A stretch of 61,664 nucleotides of DNA from Polyangiaceae bacterium (GCA_022842465.1 JALHPN010000024.1:1-61664), one strand, 5' to 3'; shown: positions 1-8,599, numbered from the stretch's first letter. Program-made: numbers and translations. The notes: generated from the sequence alone by a model not told the origin.

Positions 1-38
1 GCCGCCGCCGCCGCCGCCCCCGCCGCCGCCCCCGCCGA
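1..38. repeat. CCG/GCC trinucleotide-rich tract
   Basis: The first 38 bases are almost pure GCC/CCG repeats. In the reading frame of the gene that follows they encode about twelve consecutive prolines. The tract is a low-complexity coding linker and could vary in length by slippage. Whether it extends further upstream cannot be seen, because the window begins inside it. Confidence 0.8.
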
Positions 39-514
39 GCAACGACCCGTGGGACGAGTCGAGCTGCCAGGGCGCGATTCATCCGAACCCCGCCTCGCTC
101 TTCACGCCGGGGGGCACGAAGCGCGTCCTCGGCCCCACGATCGCCCACTGGCAGTCGCGCGAGTGCAACGCCGTCACCGGCTGCACGCCGTGGAAGTCGG
201 AAGGCTCCGGCTTCGCGGGCGTGCAGTACTCCGGCACCGCCGAGCTCTCCGTGGTCAACAACGGCATCGCCGCCGACTGGTGGGGCGTTGTCCGCGCCAG
301 CGAGCGCGCCACGGCCGCGCGTTGCCGCCTCGGCGGCGGCGGCGCCGTCTCGTGCGATCCGAGGAACTACCTCGGTTCGAACAACCACATCACGCTGAGC
401 GGCACGTTCCGCGAGCACTGCATGCGCGTCACCGGCACGAACCAGACGCGGAACCCGCTCAACAACCAGCTCGACGGTCACGAGTACCGTCTCGCGATGC
501 TCGTCCGCTTCTGA
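2..514 (+). CDS. C-terminal part of a secreted/surface protein of unknown function (5' truncated)
   Basis: The reading frame is open from the window edge and ends with TGA at 512-514, giving about 170 visible residues. It opens with a run of about twelve prolines, which looks like a linker between an unseen N-terminal part and a folded C-terminal module. The module contains six cysteines, many Asn/Gly/Thr residues and hydrophobic strands, and ends with MLVRF. This looks like an extracytoplasmic beta-rich domain stabilised by disulfides. I do not recognise the family. A shorter start at 221 is possible in this frame, but the coding pattern clearly extends upstream of it. The next gene converges on it with only 4 bases between the stop codons and no terminator hairpin between them. 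Confidence 0.6.
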   Translation, partial: PPPPPPPPPPPPSNDPWDESSCQGAIHPNPASLFTPGGTKRVLGPTIAHWQSRECNAVTGCTPWKSEGSGFAGVQYSGTAELSVVNNGIAADWWGVVRASERATAARCRLGGGGAVSCDPRNYLGSNNHITLSGTFREHCMRVTGTNQTRNPLNNQLDGHEYRLAMLVRF

Positions 515-518
515 TCGT

Positions 519-1649
519 TCAGGGCCCTTCGGCGCAGATCCTGTTCTTGCCGGCGGCCTTCGCGGCGTAGAGCCGGAGGTCTGCCAGCGCGACGAGCTCC
601 GTCGGGCCGCCCTCCGGGGCCACGTCCTGCATCGAGGCGACGCCGACGCTCGCCGTGATGCGGATCGGCTTGTCGGCGACCGGGATCTCGAGCTCCGCGA
701 TCGCTTCGCGGATCCGCTCGGCCAGCCGCACGGCCTCCGTCTTCCCCGTCGAGCGCGCGAGGATCACGAACTCCTCGCCGCCCCAACGCGCCAGGAGATC
801 CTCGACGCGGATGAGCCGCGTCATCTGCGCGCTCACGAGCCGGAGGACCATGTCGCCTGCGAGATGGCCGTAGGTGTCGTTCGTGAGCTTGAAGTCGTCG
901 AGATCGAGCAGGAGGACGGCGAGCTTCACGCGCTGGCGGCGCGAGTAGGCGACCTCCGCCGTGAGGCGCTCGGTGAAATACTTCCGGTTGTAGACCCGCG
1001 TGAGGGCATCGCGCGTCGACGACTCGTAGAGCCGGCGCTGGAGCTCCTCCTCCGCGTCGTCCGTGATCGCGAAGCGCATCACGAGGTTCGGACCGAGCTG
1101 GAGCCGGTCGCCCGGGCGGATCTCCCCGACCTCGACCCGTTGCGCCCCGACGAACGTCCCGTTCGTCGAGCCGAGGTCCTCGACGAAGTAGCGTCCGTCC
1201 GAGCGGCACGTGACGCGCGCGTGGCGTCGGCTCACGCCCCCGTCTTCGACCCAGACGTCCGCATCGGTGCCACGGCCGACGACGTGCTCGGTCCCGTCGA
1301 GGGCGAAGACCTGTCCCGCGTTGATGCCGGTGAGGACCGTCAACGTCGCACGGTCTTTCCCCTCGCTCGCGGGGACGGCCATCACCGGATCCGTCGTCCG
1401 CTCCGGCGCCGCGGGCCCCGTCGTCCATCCGCTGTCCGACGACGGCGGGGCGAGCGGGATCCCCGACGCGCGCCCGGAGAGCGGAGCCGGGCTCGACAGA
1501 GAGGGAGACGAGAGAGACGGAGACGACCCCGTCGCAGCGGCCGCGGCCTTCGTCGCCGGATCGCTCGAGCGCGGCGCCCCGCCCTCCGAAGGGCTCGCTG
1601 CCGGGAGCGGCATCGTCGGCATCTTCCGCGTCTTGAACGGGTCTCTCAT
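519..1649 (-). CDS. FHA-domain diguanylate cyclase (GGDEF)
   Basis: This 376-residue protein has a Ser/Pro/Ala-rich N-terminus (about 1-100), then an FHA phosphothreonine-binding domain (about 102-190, with GRG, SRRHA and GSTNGTF signatures), then a GGDEF domain (about 206-370). The active-site motif is GGEEF at 290-294. An RVED inhibitory I-site sits exactly five residues upstream (281-284), so the enzyme should make cyclic di-GMP from two GTP and be product-inhibited. The FHA domain suggests that phosphorylation of a partner by one of the Ser/Thr kinases typical of this genome recruits or controls it. No signal peptide or membrane segment is visible, so it is probably cytoplasmic. It is divergent from the SDR gene at 1763 and converges on the gene ending at 514. 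Confidence 0.93.
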   Translation of the reverse strand: MRDPFKTRKMPTMPLPAASPSEGGAPRSSDPATKAAAAATGSSPSLSSPSLSSPAPLSGRASGIPLAPPSSDSGWTTGPAAPERTTDPVMAVPASEGKDRATLTVLTGINAGQVFALDGTEHVVGRGTDADVWVEDGGVSRRHARVTCRSDGRYFVEDLGSTNGTFVGAQRVEVGEIRPGDRLQLGPNLVMRFAITDDAEEELQRRLYESSTRDALTRVYNRKYFTERLTAEVAYSRRQRVKLAVLLLDLDDFKLTNDTYGHLAGDMVLRLVSAQMTRLIRVEDLLARWGGEEFVILARSTGKTEAVRLAERIREAIAELEIPVADKPIRITASVGVASMQDVAPEGGPTELVALADLRLYAAKAAGKNRICAEGP

Positions 1650-1762
1650 CGTCGTCCGCCCCGGCGAAGCCTAGCGCACGGACCCCCCTGGCGTCCGCCG
1701 AGGAATTCCGAGCCGTGCGCCTTGCCGCGCGCGCCGACCATGCGTTAGGAGCCCGGAGATAC

Positions 1763-2638
1763 ATGGCGCTCCTCGAAGGCAAGGTCGCGATCGTCACGGG
1801 CGCCGGCAACGGCCTCGGCCGCTCGCATGCTCTCTCGTTCGCGCGTGAAGGCGCCAAGGTCGTCGTCGCCGACGTCGGTGGCGCGCGCGACGGATCGGGA
1901 GAAGACGCGAGCGCGGCGGAAGCGGTCGTCCGCGAGATCGAAGCCGAGGGCGGCACCGCCGTCGCCGTACAGGCGTCCGTCGCGACCGCCGAGGGCGCCG
2001 AGAAGATCGTGACCGCCGCGATCGACGCGTTCGGCCATGCCGACGTCCTCGTCAACAACGCGGGCATCCTCCGGGACAAGACGTTCCTCAAGATGGAGGA
2101 GGCCGCGTGGGACGCCGTCGTCGCCGTCCACCTCAAGGGCACGTTCCTCGTCTCGCAGTCCTTCGTGAAGCGCGTCATCGCCAAGGCGGGCGGCGCGAGC
2201 GCGGCGGGCGGCTCCGGCGCGAGCGCGCGGATCGTCAACACGACCAGCGTGTCGGGCATGCTCGGCAATTTCGGCCAGGCGAACTACGCGGCGGCGAAGG
2301 CTGGCATCTACGGCCTCACGCGCACCATGTCGATCGAGCTCCAGAAGCACCGCATCACCGTCAACGCCCTCGCGCCCATCGCGAAGACGCGCATGACGGA
2401 GGACCTCCCGATGTTCCAGGGGGTCGACACGATGACGCCCGAGCACGTCACGCCTGCCGCGCTCTTCCTCGCGAGCGACCTGTGCGGCGATCGCACGGGG
2501 CACGTGCTCGCGGTCGCCGGCGCGCGCCTCTACGCGTTCAAGGTCGTCGAGAGCCCGGGCAAGTTCAAGGACGAGTCGGGCGGGGTCTGGACGGCGCAGG
2601 AGATCGCCGAGCACTGGGACTCGATCGTGAAGAGCTGA
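1763..2638 (+). CDS. Short-chain dehydrogenase/reductase (HSD17B4/FabG-like)
   Basis: The 291-residue protein has a Rossmann fold with the TGAGNGLGR cofactor motif near the N-terminus, NNAG in the middle, and a Ser...Tyr-x-x-x-Lys active site (SVSG, then YAAAK). Opening with LEGKVAIVTG, it resembles the dehydrogenase part of the peroxisomal multifunctional enzyme type 2 group, which oxidises 3-hydroxyacyl-CoA; a general 3-ketoacyl reductase role is also possible. I chose the ATG at 1763, which has AGGAG about 11 bases upstream, over an upstream start at 1715 that would add 16 residues ahead of the conserved beginning. The C-terminus carries a 40-residue tail typical of this subgroup. The downstream J-domain gene follows after 10 bases, so the two are probably co-transcribed. 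Confidence 0.9.
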   Translation: MALLEGKVAIVTGAGNGLGRSHALSFAREGAKVVVADVGGARDGSGEDASAAEAVVREIEAEGGTAVAVQASVATAEGAEKIVTAAIDAFGHADVLVNNAGILRDKTFLKMEEAAWDAVVAVHLKGTFLVSQSFVKRVIAKAGGASAAGGSGASARIVNTTSVSGMLGNFGQANYAAAKAGIYGLTRTMSIELQKHRITVNALAPIAKTRMTEDLPMFQGVDTMTPEHVTPAALFLASDLCGDRTGHVLAVAGARLYAFKVVESPGKFKDESGGVWTAQEIAEHWDSIVKS

Positions 2639-2648
2639 GGAGGCTCGC

Positions 2649-3545
2649 TTGACCTCGGTCCCCCGCTGGTCCCCTTCTGCGCTCGCCGTGAAGGCCGTGC
2701 TCGCGCGCGTCGACGGCGCGCTCGACACGAGCGACATCGCCGCCCTCGCGGGGCTCCCGGAGGACGTCGTCGAGGAGGTCGTCGGCTCGCTCGTGCAGGC
2801 GGGGCTCCTGGCGCTCCCGATCGGAGGCAGCCTCACGCCGGAGCCCATGCGCCGGTCGTCCGCCGAGATCTCGACGGCGACCGTGGTCCCGCGGATCTCC
2901 GACGAGGAGCAGCGGCGCATCTCGGACCTCTACGACGAGCTGAACCGGGTCGATCACTACCGTCTCCTCGGCGTCGCCGCGACGGCGGACGTGAAGGACG
3001 TGAAGCGCGCCTACTTCGCGCTCGCGAAGCTCTTCCACCCGGACCGCTTCTTCCGAAGGGACGTCGGCGCGCTCCGCCCCAAGATCGACGCGGTCTTCGC
3101 GGCGATGACGAACGCGCTCGAGACGCTCACCGACGCAACGAGACGCCAGGCCTACGACGACTACCTCCGCGACGTCTTGAAGACGAGGCTCCAGAGGCGG
3201 AGCGCCGAGGCGTGCGAGGCGAAGCAGGACTACGCCGCCGCGTGCGAGCACTGGCAGCGCGTCGCCGAGCAAGTGCCGACCGACGCGTACCTCCAGCACC
3301 GCTACGCGTACGCCCTCTTGCGCGCCGGTGCGCACGCGCCCGGCGTCGACATCGTCACCCGGGCGATCCAGCTCGACCCGCGCCGCGCCGAGTATCGGGT
3401 GACCGCCGCGTGCCTCTACCTCGCGATGGGCCGGGAACGGAGCGCGCTGCTCGAGCTGGACGTCGCCTGCGAGCTCGAGCCCGACCGTCTCGAGGTCGCC
3501 GGCCTCCGGGCGGCGGTGACGGCGCGAGCGCGCGGCGTCCGCTGA
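2649..3545 (+). CDS. J-domain (DnaJ-like) protein with TPR-like C-terminus
   Basis: The 298-residue protein has three parts. An N-terminal helical segment (about 10-56) looks like a small winged-helix module. A J domain (about 100-170) carries the essential HPD at 130-132. The remainder is helical and resembles tetratricopeptide repeats (about 195-290). J proteins stimulate the ATPase of a DnaK/Hsp70 partner. With no Gly/Phe region or zinc finger, this is a specialised (class III) co-chaperone rather than DnaJ itself. Translation starts at TTG 2649 with a strong GAGGAGG Shine-Dalgarno 5-6 bases upstream. The position between the SDR and dapA suggests an operon of mixed function. The client is unknown. 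Confidence 0.85.
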   Translation: MTSVPRWSPSALAVKAVLARVDGALDTSDIAALAGLPEDVVEEVVGSLVQAGLLALPIGGSLTPEPMRRSSAEISTATVVPRISDEEQRRISDLYDELNRVDHYRLLGVAATADVKDVKRAYFALAKLFHPDRFFRRDVGALRPKIDAVFAAMTNALETLTDATRRQAYDDYLRDVLKTRLQRRSAEACEAKQDYAAACEHWQRVAEQVPTDAYLQHRYAYALLRAGAHAPGVDIVTRAIQLDPRRAEYRVTAACLYLAMGRERSALLELDVACELEPDRLEVAGLRAAVTARARGVR

Positions 3546-3592
3546 ACGTTCTCCTTGCGGCCTGCCCGGCGCCGTACGAAAGGAGGACGGTC

Positions 3593-4483
3593 ATGGCGAC
3601 GCTCGAAGGTACGTACACCGCCCTCGTGACCCCGCTCCGCGACGACGACGCGATCGACTGGAAGGCGTTCGACGCCCTCGTCGAGGCCCAGATCCAGGGC
3701 GGCATCACCGGCGTGGTCCCCTGCGGGACGACGGGTGAGAGCCCGACCCTCGATCACGAGGAGCAGCTCGCGCTCGTGAAGCGCACGGTGGAGCTCGCGA
3801 AGGGCAAGGCCCTCGTCGTCGCCGGGACGGGCACGAACTCGACCCGCGGGACGATCGCCGTCTCTCAGGCCGCCGAACGCGCCGGCGTCGATGCGGTCAT
3901 GGTCGTCGTGCCCTACTACAACAAGCCGACGCAGGACGGGCTCGTCGAGCACTACGTCGCGGTCGCGAAGTCCGTTTCGGTCCCGGTCATCGTCTACAAC
4001 GTCCCGGGTCGCACCAGCATCGACCTCGGCGTCGCCGCCCTCGCGCGGATCTGCGAGCGCGCTCCGAACGTCGTCGCGACGAAAGAGGCGACGGGCAACG
4101 TGCTCCGCGCGCAGGAGATCGCCCGCACGATCGGCGATCGCATCACCATCCTCTCCGGCGACGACGCGCTCACGCTCCCGATGATGGCGATCGGCGCCAG
4201 AGGCGTCATCAGCGTCACCTCGAACCTCTACCCTGCCGAGGTGTCGCGTGTGACGCGCCTCGCTCTCGACGGGAAGTGGGACGAGGCGCGGCGCGCGCAC
4301 CTCGCGCTTTGCCGCGTGCACGACGTGATGTTCGTCGAGTCGAACCCGAGCCCCGTCAAGGCCGCCCTCGCCGCGAAGGCCCGGATGACGGATCGCGTGC
4401 GCTCGCCGCTCGCGCGCATCACCGAGGGCGCGCGCGCCAAGGTCACCGAAGCGATCGCGGCGTACGAGGCGGCGAAGGGATGA
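3593..4483 (+). CDS. dapA: 4-hydroxy-tetrahydrodipicolinate synthase
   Basis: This 296-residue protein condenses pyruvate with aspartate semialdehyde in the first committed step of the diaminopimelate/lysine pathway. It is a TIM-barrel class I aldolase. The Schiff-base lysine is K164 (in VATKEATGN), the catalytic tyrosine is Y135 (in VYNVPGR), and the substrate-binding CGTTGE motif is at 44-49. The start ATG 3593 has AGGAGG 6 bases upstream and matches the normal length of the family. It ends in an ATGA overlap with dapB, which indicates translational coupling and a shared transcript. The product feeds both lysine and peptidoglycan DAP. Confidence 0.96.
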   Translation: MATLEGTYTALVTPLRDDDAIDWKAFDALVEAQIQGGITGVVPCGTTGESPTLDHEEQLALVKRTVELAKGKALVVAGTGTNSTRGTIAVSQAAERAGVDAVMVVVPYYNKPTQDGLVEHYVAVAKSVSVPVIVYNVPGRTSIDLGVAALARICERAPNVVATKEATGNVLRAQEIARTIGDRITILSGDDALTLPMMAIGARGVISVTSNLYPAEVSRVTRLALDGKWDEARRAHLALCRVHDVMFVESNPSPVKAALAAKARMTDRVRSPLARITEGARAKVTEAIAAYEAAKG

Positions 4484-5268
4484 GCGACGCCGCGCTCCGT
4501 GTCGGCGTCGTCGGTGCGTCCGGACGGATGGGGCGCGCGGTCGTGCGCCTCGCCGTCCAGGGTGGGATGAACGTCGTCTTCGCCTCGTCCACGCAGGACG
4601 TCGGGCGTGACGCGGGCGAGCTCGCCGGGGTCGGCCCTCTCGGCGTCGCAATCGCGAAGGACCTCGGCGGCCTCGCCGCCGCTAGGGCGGAGGTCGTCGT
4701 CGACTTCAGCGCGCCCGCCGCCCTCCCGGCGATCGTGGAAGCATGCGCCGCGGCGAGCGTCGCGCTCGTCAGCGGGACGACCGGCCTCGACGACGCCGCG
4801 AGGGCCGCGCTCGATCGCGCCGCGGCGAAGGTCGCCGTCCTCTGGGAGCCGAACATGAGCGTCGGCGTCCACGTCCTCGCGGCCCTGGTCGAGCGGGCCG
4901 CCCTCGCGCTCGGCGCGGGGTATGACGTCGAGGTCGTCGAGGTCCACCACCGCGCGAAGGTGGATGCGCCCAGCGGCACGGCGATTCGCCTCGGCGACGT
5001 CGTGAAGAAGGTGGAAGGCGGTCGCTACGTCCACGGACGCGAGGGTCGGCCCGGCCCGCGCGCGGCCGAAGAGATCGGCATGCACGCCGTGCGCGGTGGC
5101 GACGTCATCGGCGATCACACGGTCTTCTTCTTCGGCGACGGCGAGCGCATCGAGCTCACCCATCGCGCGTCGAGCCGCGATCTCTTCGCCCACGGCGCCC
5201 TCCGCGCCGCGCGCTGGCTCGCTGGCAAGCCCGCCAGGCGCTACGCGCTCGCGGAGATCCTCTCGTAG
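4480..5268 (+). CDS. dapB: 4-hydroxy-tetrahydrodipicolinate reductase
   Basis: The 262-residue protein reduces the DapA product with NAD(P)H in the second step of DAP/lysine synthesis. An N-terminal Rossmann domain carries GASGRMGR. The substrate domain carries the HHRAKVDAPSGTA segment, with the conserved His-His and Lys of the active site. The length is normal. The ATG overlaps the dapA stop (ATGA at 4480-4483), so the pair is translationally coupled. No further lysine genes follow; the next gene is an unrelated lipoprotein 162 bases downstream. Confidence 0.96.
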   Translation: MSDAALRVGVVGASGRMGRAVVRLAVQGGMNVVFASSTQDVGRDAGELAGVGPLGVAIAKDLGGLAAARAEVVVDFSAPAALPAIVEACAAASVALVSGTTGLDDAARAALDRAAAKVAVLWEPNMSVGVHVLAALVERAALALGAGYDVEVVEVHHRAKVDAPSGTAIRLGDVVKKVEGGRYVHGREGRPGPRAAEEIGMHAVRGGDVIGDHTVFFFGDGERIELTHRASSRDLFAHGALRAARWLAGKPARRYALAEILS

Positions 5269-5430
5269 GCCTCCGAGGGGCGCGAGCCGCCGTCACGCGC
5301 GCGTCGGTCGCTCCTGCGCGCGCCGCGGTGACCACGGAGAAAACGCGTGGGGCGGTGTCAGACGAGGCGGGGCCGCGGCGTAATCCGAGGTACCCCGGGC
5401 CACGCGAAAGGCCGGGAAGGAGCCTTCACC

Positions 5431-6216
5431 ATGCGTCGTTCGATCTTCGTTGCCGCCGTCCTCTCGTTCTCCCTCACCGCCCTCGCTGGCTGCGTCACCA
5501 CGCCTTCGGGCGATGATGAGGTCGCGTCGGACGGCGCCGCCGCCGTGACCGACTCCGCGACCGAGGCCGTCGAGCTGACGTCGGCCGCGCACGCGCTCGC
5601 CGGTCGCTACTACGCCGCGCCGCTGCCGATCGGCGGCATCGCGCGCCTCTCGCTCGCGAAGGACGGGACGTACACCGCCGAGGTCGAGGCGGGAACGCGC
5701 CAGATCTGCTTCGTCGCGCCGTGCCTACTCTCCGAGAGCGGTCACTGGAGCGCGACGCGCGGCAAGGGCGGCGCCCGCCGCTTGCGGCTCCGCCCCGCCG
5801 GTGAGCCCGAGGTCGTGTACGACGCCGCGAAGACGGCGACGACCCTCACGTTGACGCGAAACGGCCAGGTCCAGACGCTCGCCGCGCTCGGCGCGGAGGA
5901 CTGCCTCGACGACGCGGACTGCGATGCCGACGAGCAGTGCGGGCCGAAGGTGTGTCTCATGTGGTGCGCGGAGGACGACCCGTTCTGCTGTGGCACGTCC
6001 ACGTGTACGCCGAAGGCGCCTTCGCCGCCGCCGCCCGTCTGCTTCGGCGCGTGGGTCGACTCGTTCGGCACCTGCCGCGCCCCCAACGACGGGGTCTACG
6101 ACGCCTCGTGCTGCGCAGGCCCGACCTGCGGCAACGCGCAGTGCGCTCTGGGAGAGGTCTGCTGCAACGCGCTCTCCGGGATCTGCGCGCAGCCCGACGA
6201 AGTCTGCACGCAGTGA
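5431..6216 (+). CDS. Cysteine-rich lipoprotein of unknown function
   Basis: This predicted lipoprotein of 261 residues has an N-terminal MRR, a hydrophobic stretch and a lipobox ending ALAGC (Cys about 20). The middle (about 60-160) is a single compact domain with no motif I recognise. The C-terminal 110 residues hold about twenty cysteines in spaced CC and DCxxDxxC patterns broken by a Pro run, resembling the disulfide-rich tandem modules of many myxobacterial surface proteins. The start ATG 5431 has AAGGAG 9 bases upstream; an in-frame start at 5347 would bury the signal peptide and is unlikely. It is probably exported and anchored in the envelope. Function is unknown. Confidence 0.8.
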   Translation: MRRSIFVAAVLSFSLTALAGCVTTPSGDDEVASDGAAAVTDSATEAVELTSAAHALAGRYYAAPLPIGGIARLSLAKDGTYTAEVEAGTRQICFVAPCLLSESGHWSATRGKGGARRLRLRPAGEPEVVYDAAKTATTLTLTRNGQVQTLAALGAEDCLDDADCDADEQCGPKVCLMWCAEDDPFCCGTSTCTPKAPSPPPPVCFGAWVDSFGTCRAPNDGVYDASCCAGPTCGNAQCALGEVCCNALSGICAQPDEVCTQ

Positions 6217-6248
6217 CACCCGGCGGGGCAGGCGCGTAGCCGAGAAGA

Positions 6249-6268
6249 CCCGTCGCGGCAGCGACGGG
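6249..6268 (+). terminator. GC hairpin downstream of the Cys-rich lipoprotein (possible terminator)
   Basis: A perfect 8-bp inverted repeat (CCCGTCGC / GCGACGGG) with a GGCA loop begins 32 bases after the stop codon at 6216. There is no U-tract behind it, so it may be a 3'-end stabilising or weak terminating hairpin rather than a classical intrinsic terminator. Confidence 0.4.
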
Positions 6269-6523
6269 CGACGTGATGCCGTGCCGGCCGACCCATGCAA
6301 GGCGAACGCTCATGGCGGCGGTGGAGCAAGCACCGCGCCTCGGTGACGTCTCGCGCCGCCGCGCGCGCGTAGCGGAAGCTCACCGGGTGCGATGGCGCGC
6401 GGCGCCTCTGCCGACGTTACGATGTTGACGTTTGCTTCGCCGGTAGGACCGTCGGCGAACGCGCGCAGCGTCATCGCGATGCGAAGCGGCACGAAAAAAC
6501 GTTCCTTCTGCCGCGCCGCCTCG

Positions 6524-6539
6524 TGGCAAGCCGCTTGCT
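6524..6539 (+). promoter_or_regulatory. Candidate sigma-54 (-24/-12) promoter
   Basis: TGGCAAGCCGCTTGCT matches the TGGCACGNNNNTTGCW consensus at 11 of 12 fixed positions, with the invariant GG and GC exactly 10 bases apart. It lies within the 335-base gap 6217-6551, which otherwise holds the hairpin at 6249 and no gene I can support. Transcription would start near 6550, almost at the ATG of the hydrolase at 6552, implying a leaderless or nearly leaderless message. No enhancer site was identified. Confidence 0.4.
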
Positions 6540-6551
6540 CGCCGCCGTGGC

Positions 6552-7946
6552 ATGCCTCCTTTTCAGGGTCGGGGTGGAGACGACCTTCGAGGTCGGGGTG
6601 CCGCAAGCGGACCCGGTCGTTGGCTCGTCGTCCTCGCGACGACCGCGTCCATCGCCTGCTCGTCGGCCGAGACCGCGACGGGCCCCGTTCCACCCGCCGC
6701 CCCCCTCGACGGAGGCAGAGCCGCCAACGACGCGACGAACGCGCGCGTCGTCGAGGGCACCACGACGTGCGACGTCGATGGACTCGCGACCCTGACGGTG
6801 CCGGCGCGTCGTCCTCGGTCGACCCTCCAGCTGCGGCACGCCTACCGGATGTTCCGCTCGGGACGCGCGGGAGCACCGGTGGTCGTGGTCGTGCCCGGCG
6901 GCCCGGGGGGAGACATCATGCGGAGCTCTGCGCGCGACGCCTATCCCCTCGGCGCCGTACCCTCCGCAGACTTCGACGTGATCTACACGGACGCGCGCGG
7001 TAGCGGCTGCAACGCCGTTGCCGACGCCGACCTCGCGCCGGAGACCGCGGACGCCGTGTTCCGCGCCGAGGAGGTCGGGATGGACGTCGCCGCCGTCGTT
7101 CGGCACGCGGGGCTCGACGACTACATCCTCTACGGCGCCTCCTTCGGCACCGTCGCGGCGACCATCGCCGCGCACGCGCTCGAGCGTGACGGCGGCGCCC
7201 GCCCGCGTGCGCTCGTCCTCGAAGGGACCGTCGGGCGGGCGTTCGAGTCCTTCGACGCCTACTTCGACGCGTTTCGTACGGAGTGGGCCCGGGTCGAGCC
7301 CATGCTCGCGCCCGTCTGGCGCGCGGAGCTCGCCAAGGAGCCGTGGTCGCCGACGCTGAAGTGGTCACGCGACCAGTGGGGGCTCTTCGTCGCGCAACAG
7401 CTCATCCTCGGAGACATTCCGGGGCGAGGGCACTCGCTCGTCTACTGGCTGGACGGGTTGTCGAAGCAGACCGTCGCCGCGCAGAGCTACGTCGCCGGGT
7501 TCATGGCGAAGGCGGCGACGCCGGGGACACCCTCCTCGCTCTTTCGGACGATCGCGTGTCGAGAGCTCTGGGGATCGTGGAGGTCCGGGCGCGAGATCCG
7601 CGGAGGCGCCTTGAACGCGACGGGCGAGGACCTCTGCGGCGGCGCGCCGAAGGTCGAGCCGTACGACGCCGCACGCTACCTCTTGGCCTCGCCCGTCTAC
7701 TACTTCCAAGGCCCGTTCGACCCGACGACGACCTCGTCCCAGGCCGAGCATCACTTCGACGCGCAGGTCGGTGCGCCGCGTGCGTTCGTCACCGTGCCGG
7801 ACGCCGCGCACGCGCCGCTCACCCTCGGTCTACGCGAGCGCGGTTGCTCGTCCGCCGCGTGGAAGGCGATCGCCGCGCGCCTGGACCTCACGGCCGCGCT
7901 CGCGACCTGCGCGGGGCCGAAGCGCGTCGAGGTGCGGACGCAGTAG
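6552..7946 (+). CDS. Alpha/beta hydrolase (proline iminopeptidase/TAP-like), exported
   Basis: The 464-residue protein has the alpha/beta-hydrolase catalytic set: an oxyanion-hole segment PGGPGG, a DARGSG turn, the nucleophile elbow GASFG, an acidic residue in GPFDPTT and a terminal histidine in DAAHAPL. This order matches the prolyl aminopeptidase (S33) / tripeptidyl-aminopeptidase group, so a secreted peptidase or esterase is likely. After about 22 residues there is a hydrophobic stretch ending SIACSS, consistent with a lipoprotein or cleaved signal, although the leader is unusually long before the hydrophobic core. ATG 6552 is the only nearby in-frame start and has no Shine-Dalgarno; the sigma-54-like element at 6524 sits just upstream. 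It converges on the gene ending at 7979. Confidence 0.85.
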   Translation: MPPFQGRGGDDLRGRGAASGPGRWLVVLATTASIACSSAETATGPVPPAAPLDGGRAANDATNARVVEGTTTCDVDGLATLTVPARRPRSTLQLRHAYRMFRSGRAGAPVVVVVPGGPGGDIMRSSARDAYPLGAVPSADFDVIYTDARGSGCNAVADADLAPETADAVFRAEEVGMDVAAVVRHAGLDDYILYGASFGTVAATIAAHALERDGGARPRALVLEGTVGRAFESFDAYFDAFRTEWARVEPMLAPVWRAELAKEPWSPTLKWSRDQWGLFVAQQLILGDIPGRGHSLVYWLDGLSKQTVAAQSYVAGFMAKAATPGTPSSLFRTIACRELWGSWRSGREIRGGALNATGEDLCGGAPKVEPYDAARYLLASPVYYFQGPFDPTTTSSQAEHHFDAQVGAPRAFVTVPDAAHAPLTLGLRERGCSSAAWKAIAARLDLTAALATCAGPKRVEVRTQ

Positions 7947-7978
7947 CGCGACGCGCACCGGACCTCGAGCCTCGCCCG

Positions 7979-8599
7979 TCAGAAGCGACCGACCGCGCCG
8001 AGGCCGGCGCCGTCGCCCATGCGGCCCATCGCCATCGGGAGCACCTGGACCGTCGGCTTCGCCGCGCGCGGGCTCACCACACCCGGCACGGGTGTCTCGC
8101 TCTCCGGGACGAAGAACGACGCGATCGCGGCCGCGAGACCGCCCGCCTGGAGCACGCCGCTCGTGACGAGGAGCGCCGCGCTCAGGAGCTTCTGATCGCA
8201 CGGTCGCTCGTCGCACTGGCGATCCGCGAGGTTCGCCCACGGACCGACGACCGGGATGAGCAGGCGGTTGTCTGCGTCGCGATCGTTCGCGGCGCCGATG
8301 ATGGCCGACGTGAGGTACGAGCCGGCGAAGAGCGCGCCTCCGCCCACGAGGAGCACGCGGTTCGGTCCCCGCTGGCGCATGTCGCGCCTCGCTTCGGCGT
8401 CCTGACGTGACGCGAGATCGAGGTCCGCGGCCGTCGTGCTCGTCGTCGATTTCGGTCCGTCGGCAGACGACGTCGTGGTCGTGGTGCCCGGCTCCTTGGG
8501 CTCGGATGGGGTGTCCGCACGCGCCGCGGGCGCCGCGGTCGCGATCGCTCCGCCCGCGAGGACCGCGAGCGCCAGCGCGTGGATGTGCTTCTTGATCAT
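7979..8599 (-). CDS. Secreted protein of unknown function with two hydrophobic segments
   Basis: The 206-residue protein has a clear signal peptide (MIKKHIH, hydrophobic core, AARA|D) and then a Thr/Ser-rich linker. A domain with two hydrophobic stretches (about 82-105 and 145-168) frames a short loop with two cysteines. The extreme C-terminus reads GAGLGAVGRF. The upstream gene on the same strand (8708-9880) has the same layout: signal peptide, paired glycine-rich hydrophobic segments flanking a two-Cys loop, and a C-terminus ending G-x-F. The two may be a diverged pair encoded together. I recognise no catalytic motif. Envelope localisation is inferred. Confidence 0.75.
   Translation of the reverse strand: MIKKHIHALALAVLAGGAIATAAPAARADTPSEPKEPGTTTTTSSADGPKSTTSTTAADLDLASRQDAEARRDMRQRGPNRVLLVGGGALFAGSYLTSAIIGAANDRDADNRLLIPVVGPWANLADRQCDERPCDQKLLSAALLVTSGVLQAGGLAAAIASFFVPESETPVPGVVSPRAAKPTVQVLPMAMGRMGDGAGLGAVGRF

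Noticed and set aside
478..2268. 596-residue open frame on the minus strand overlapping the FHA-GGDEF and SDR genes
   Set aside because: It is antisense to the SDR gene and in a shifted frame through the cyclase; composition is Arg/Ala/Pro-rich with no motifs, as expected for GC-rich shadow frames.
3212..4483. 423-residue open frame that includes dapA plus an N-terminal extension
   Set aside because: The extension overlaps the J-domain gene in another frame and has no conserved sequence; dapA starts at 3593 with a strong ribosome site.
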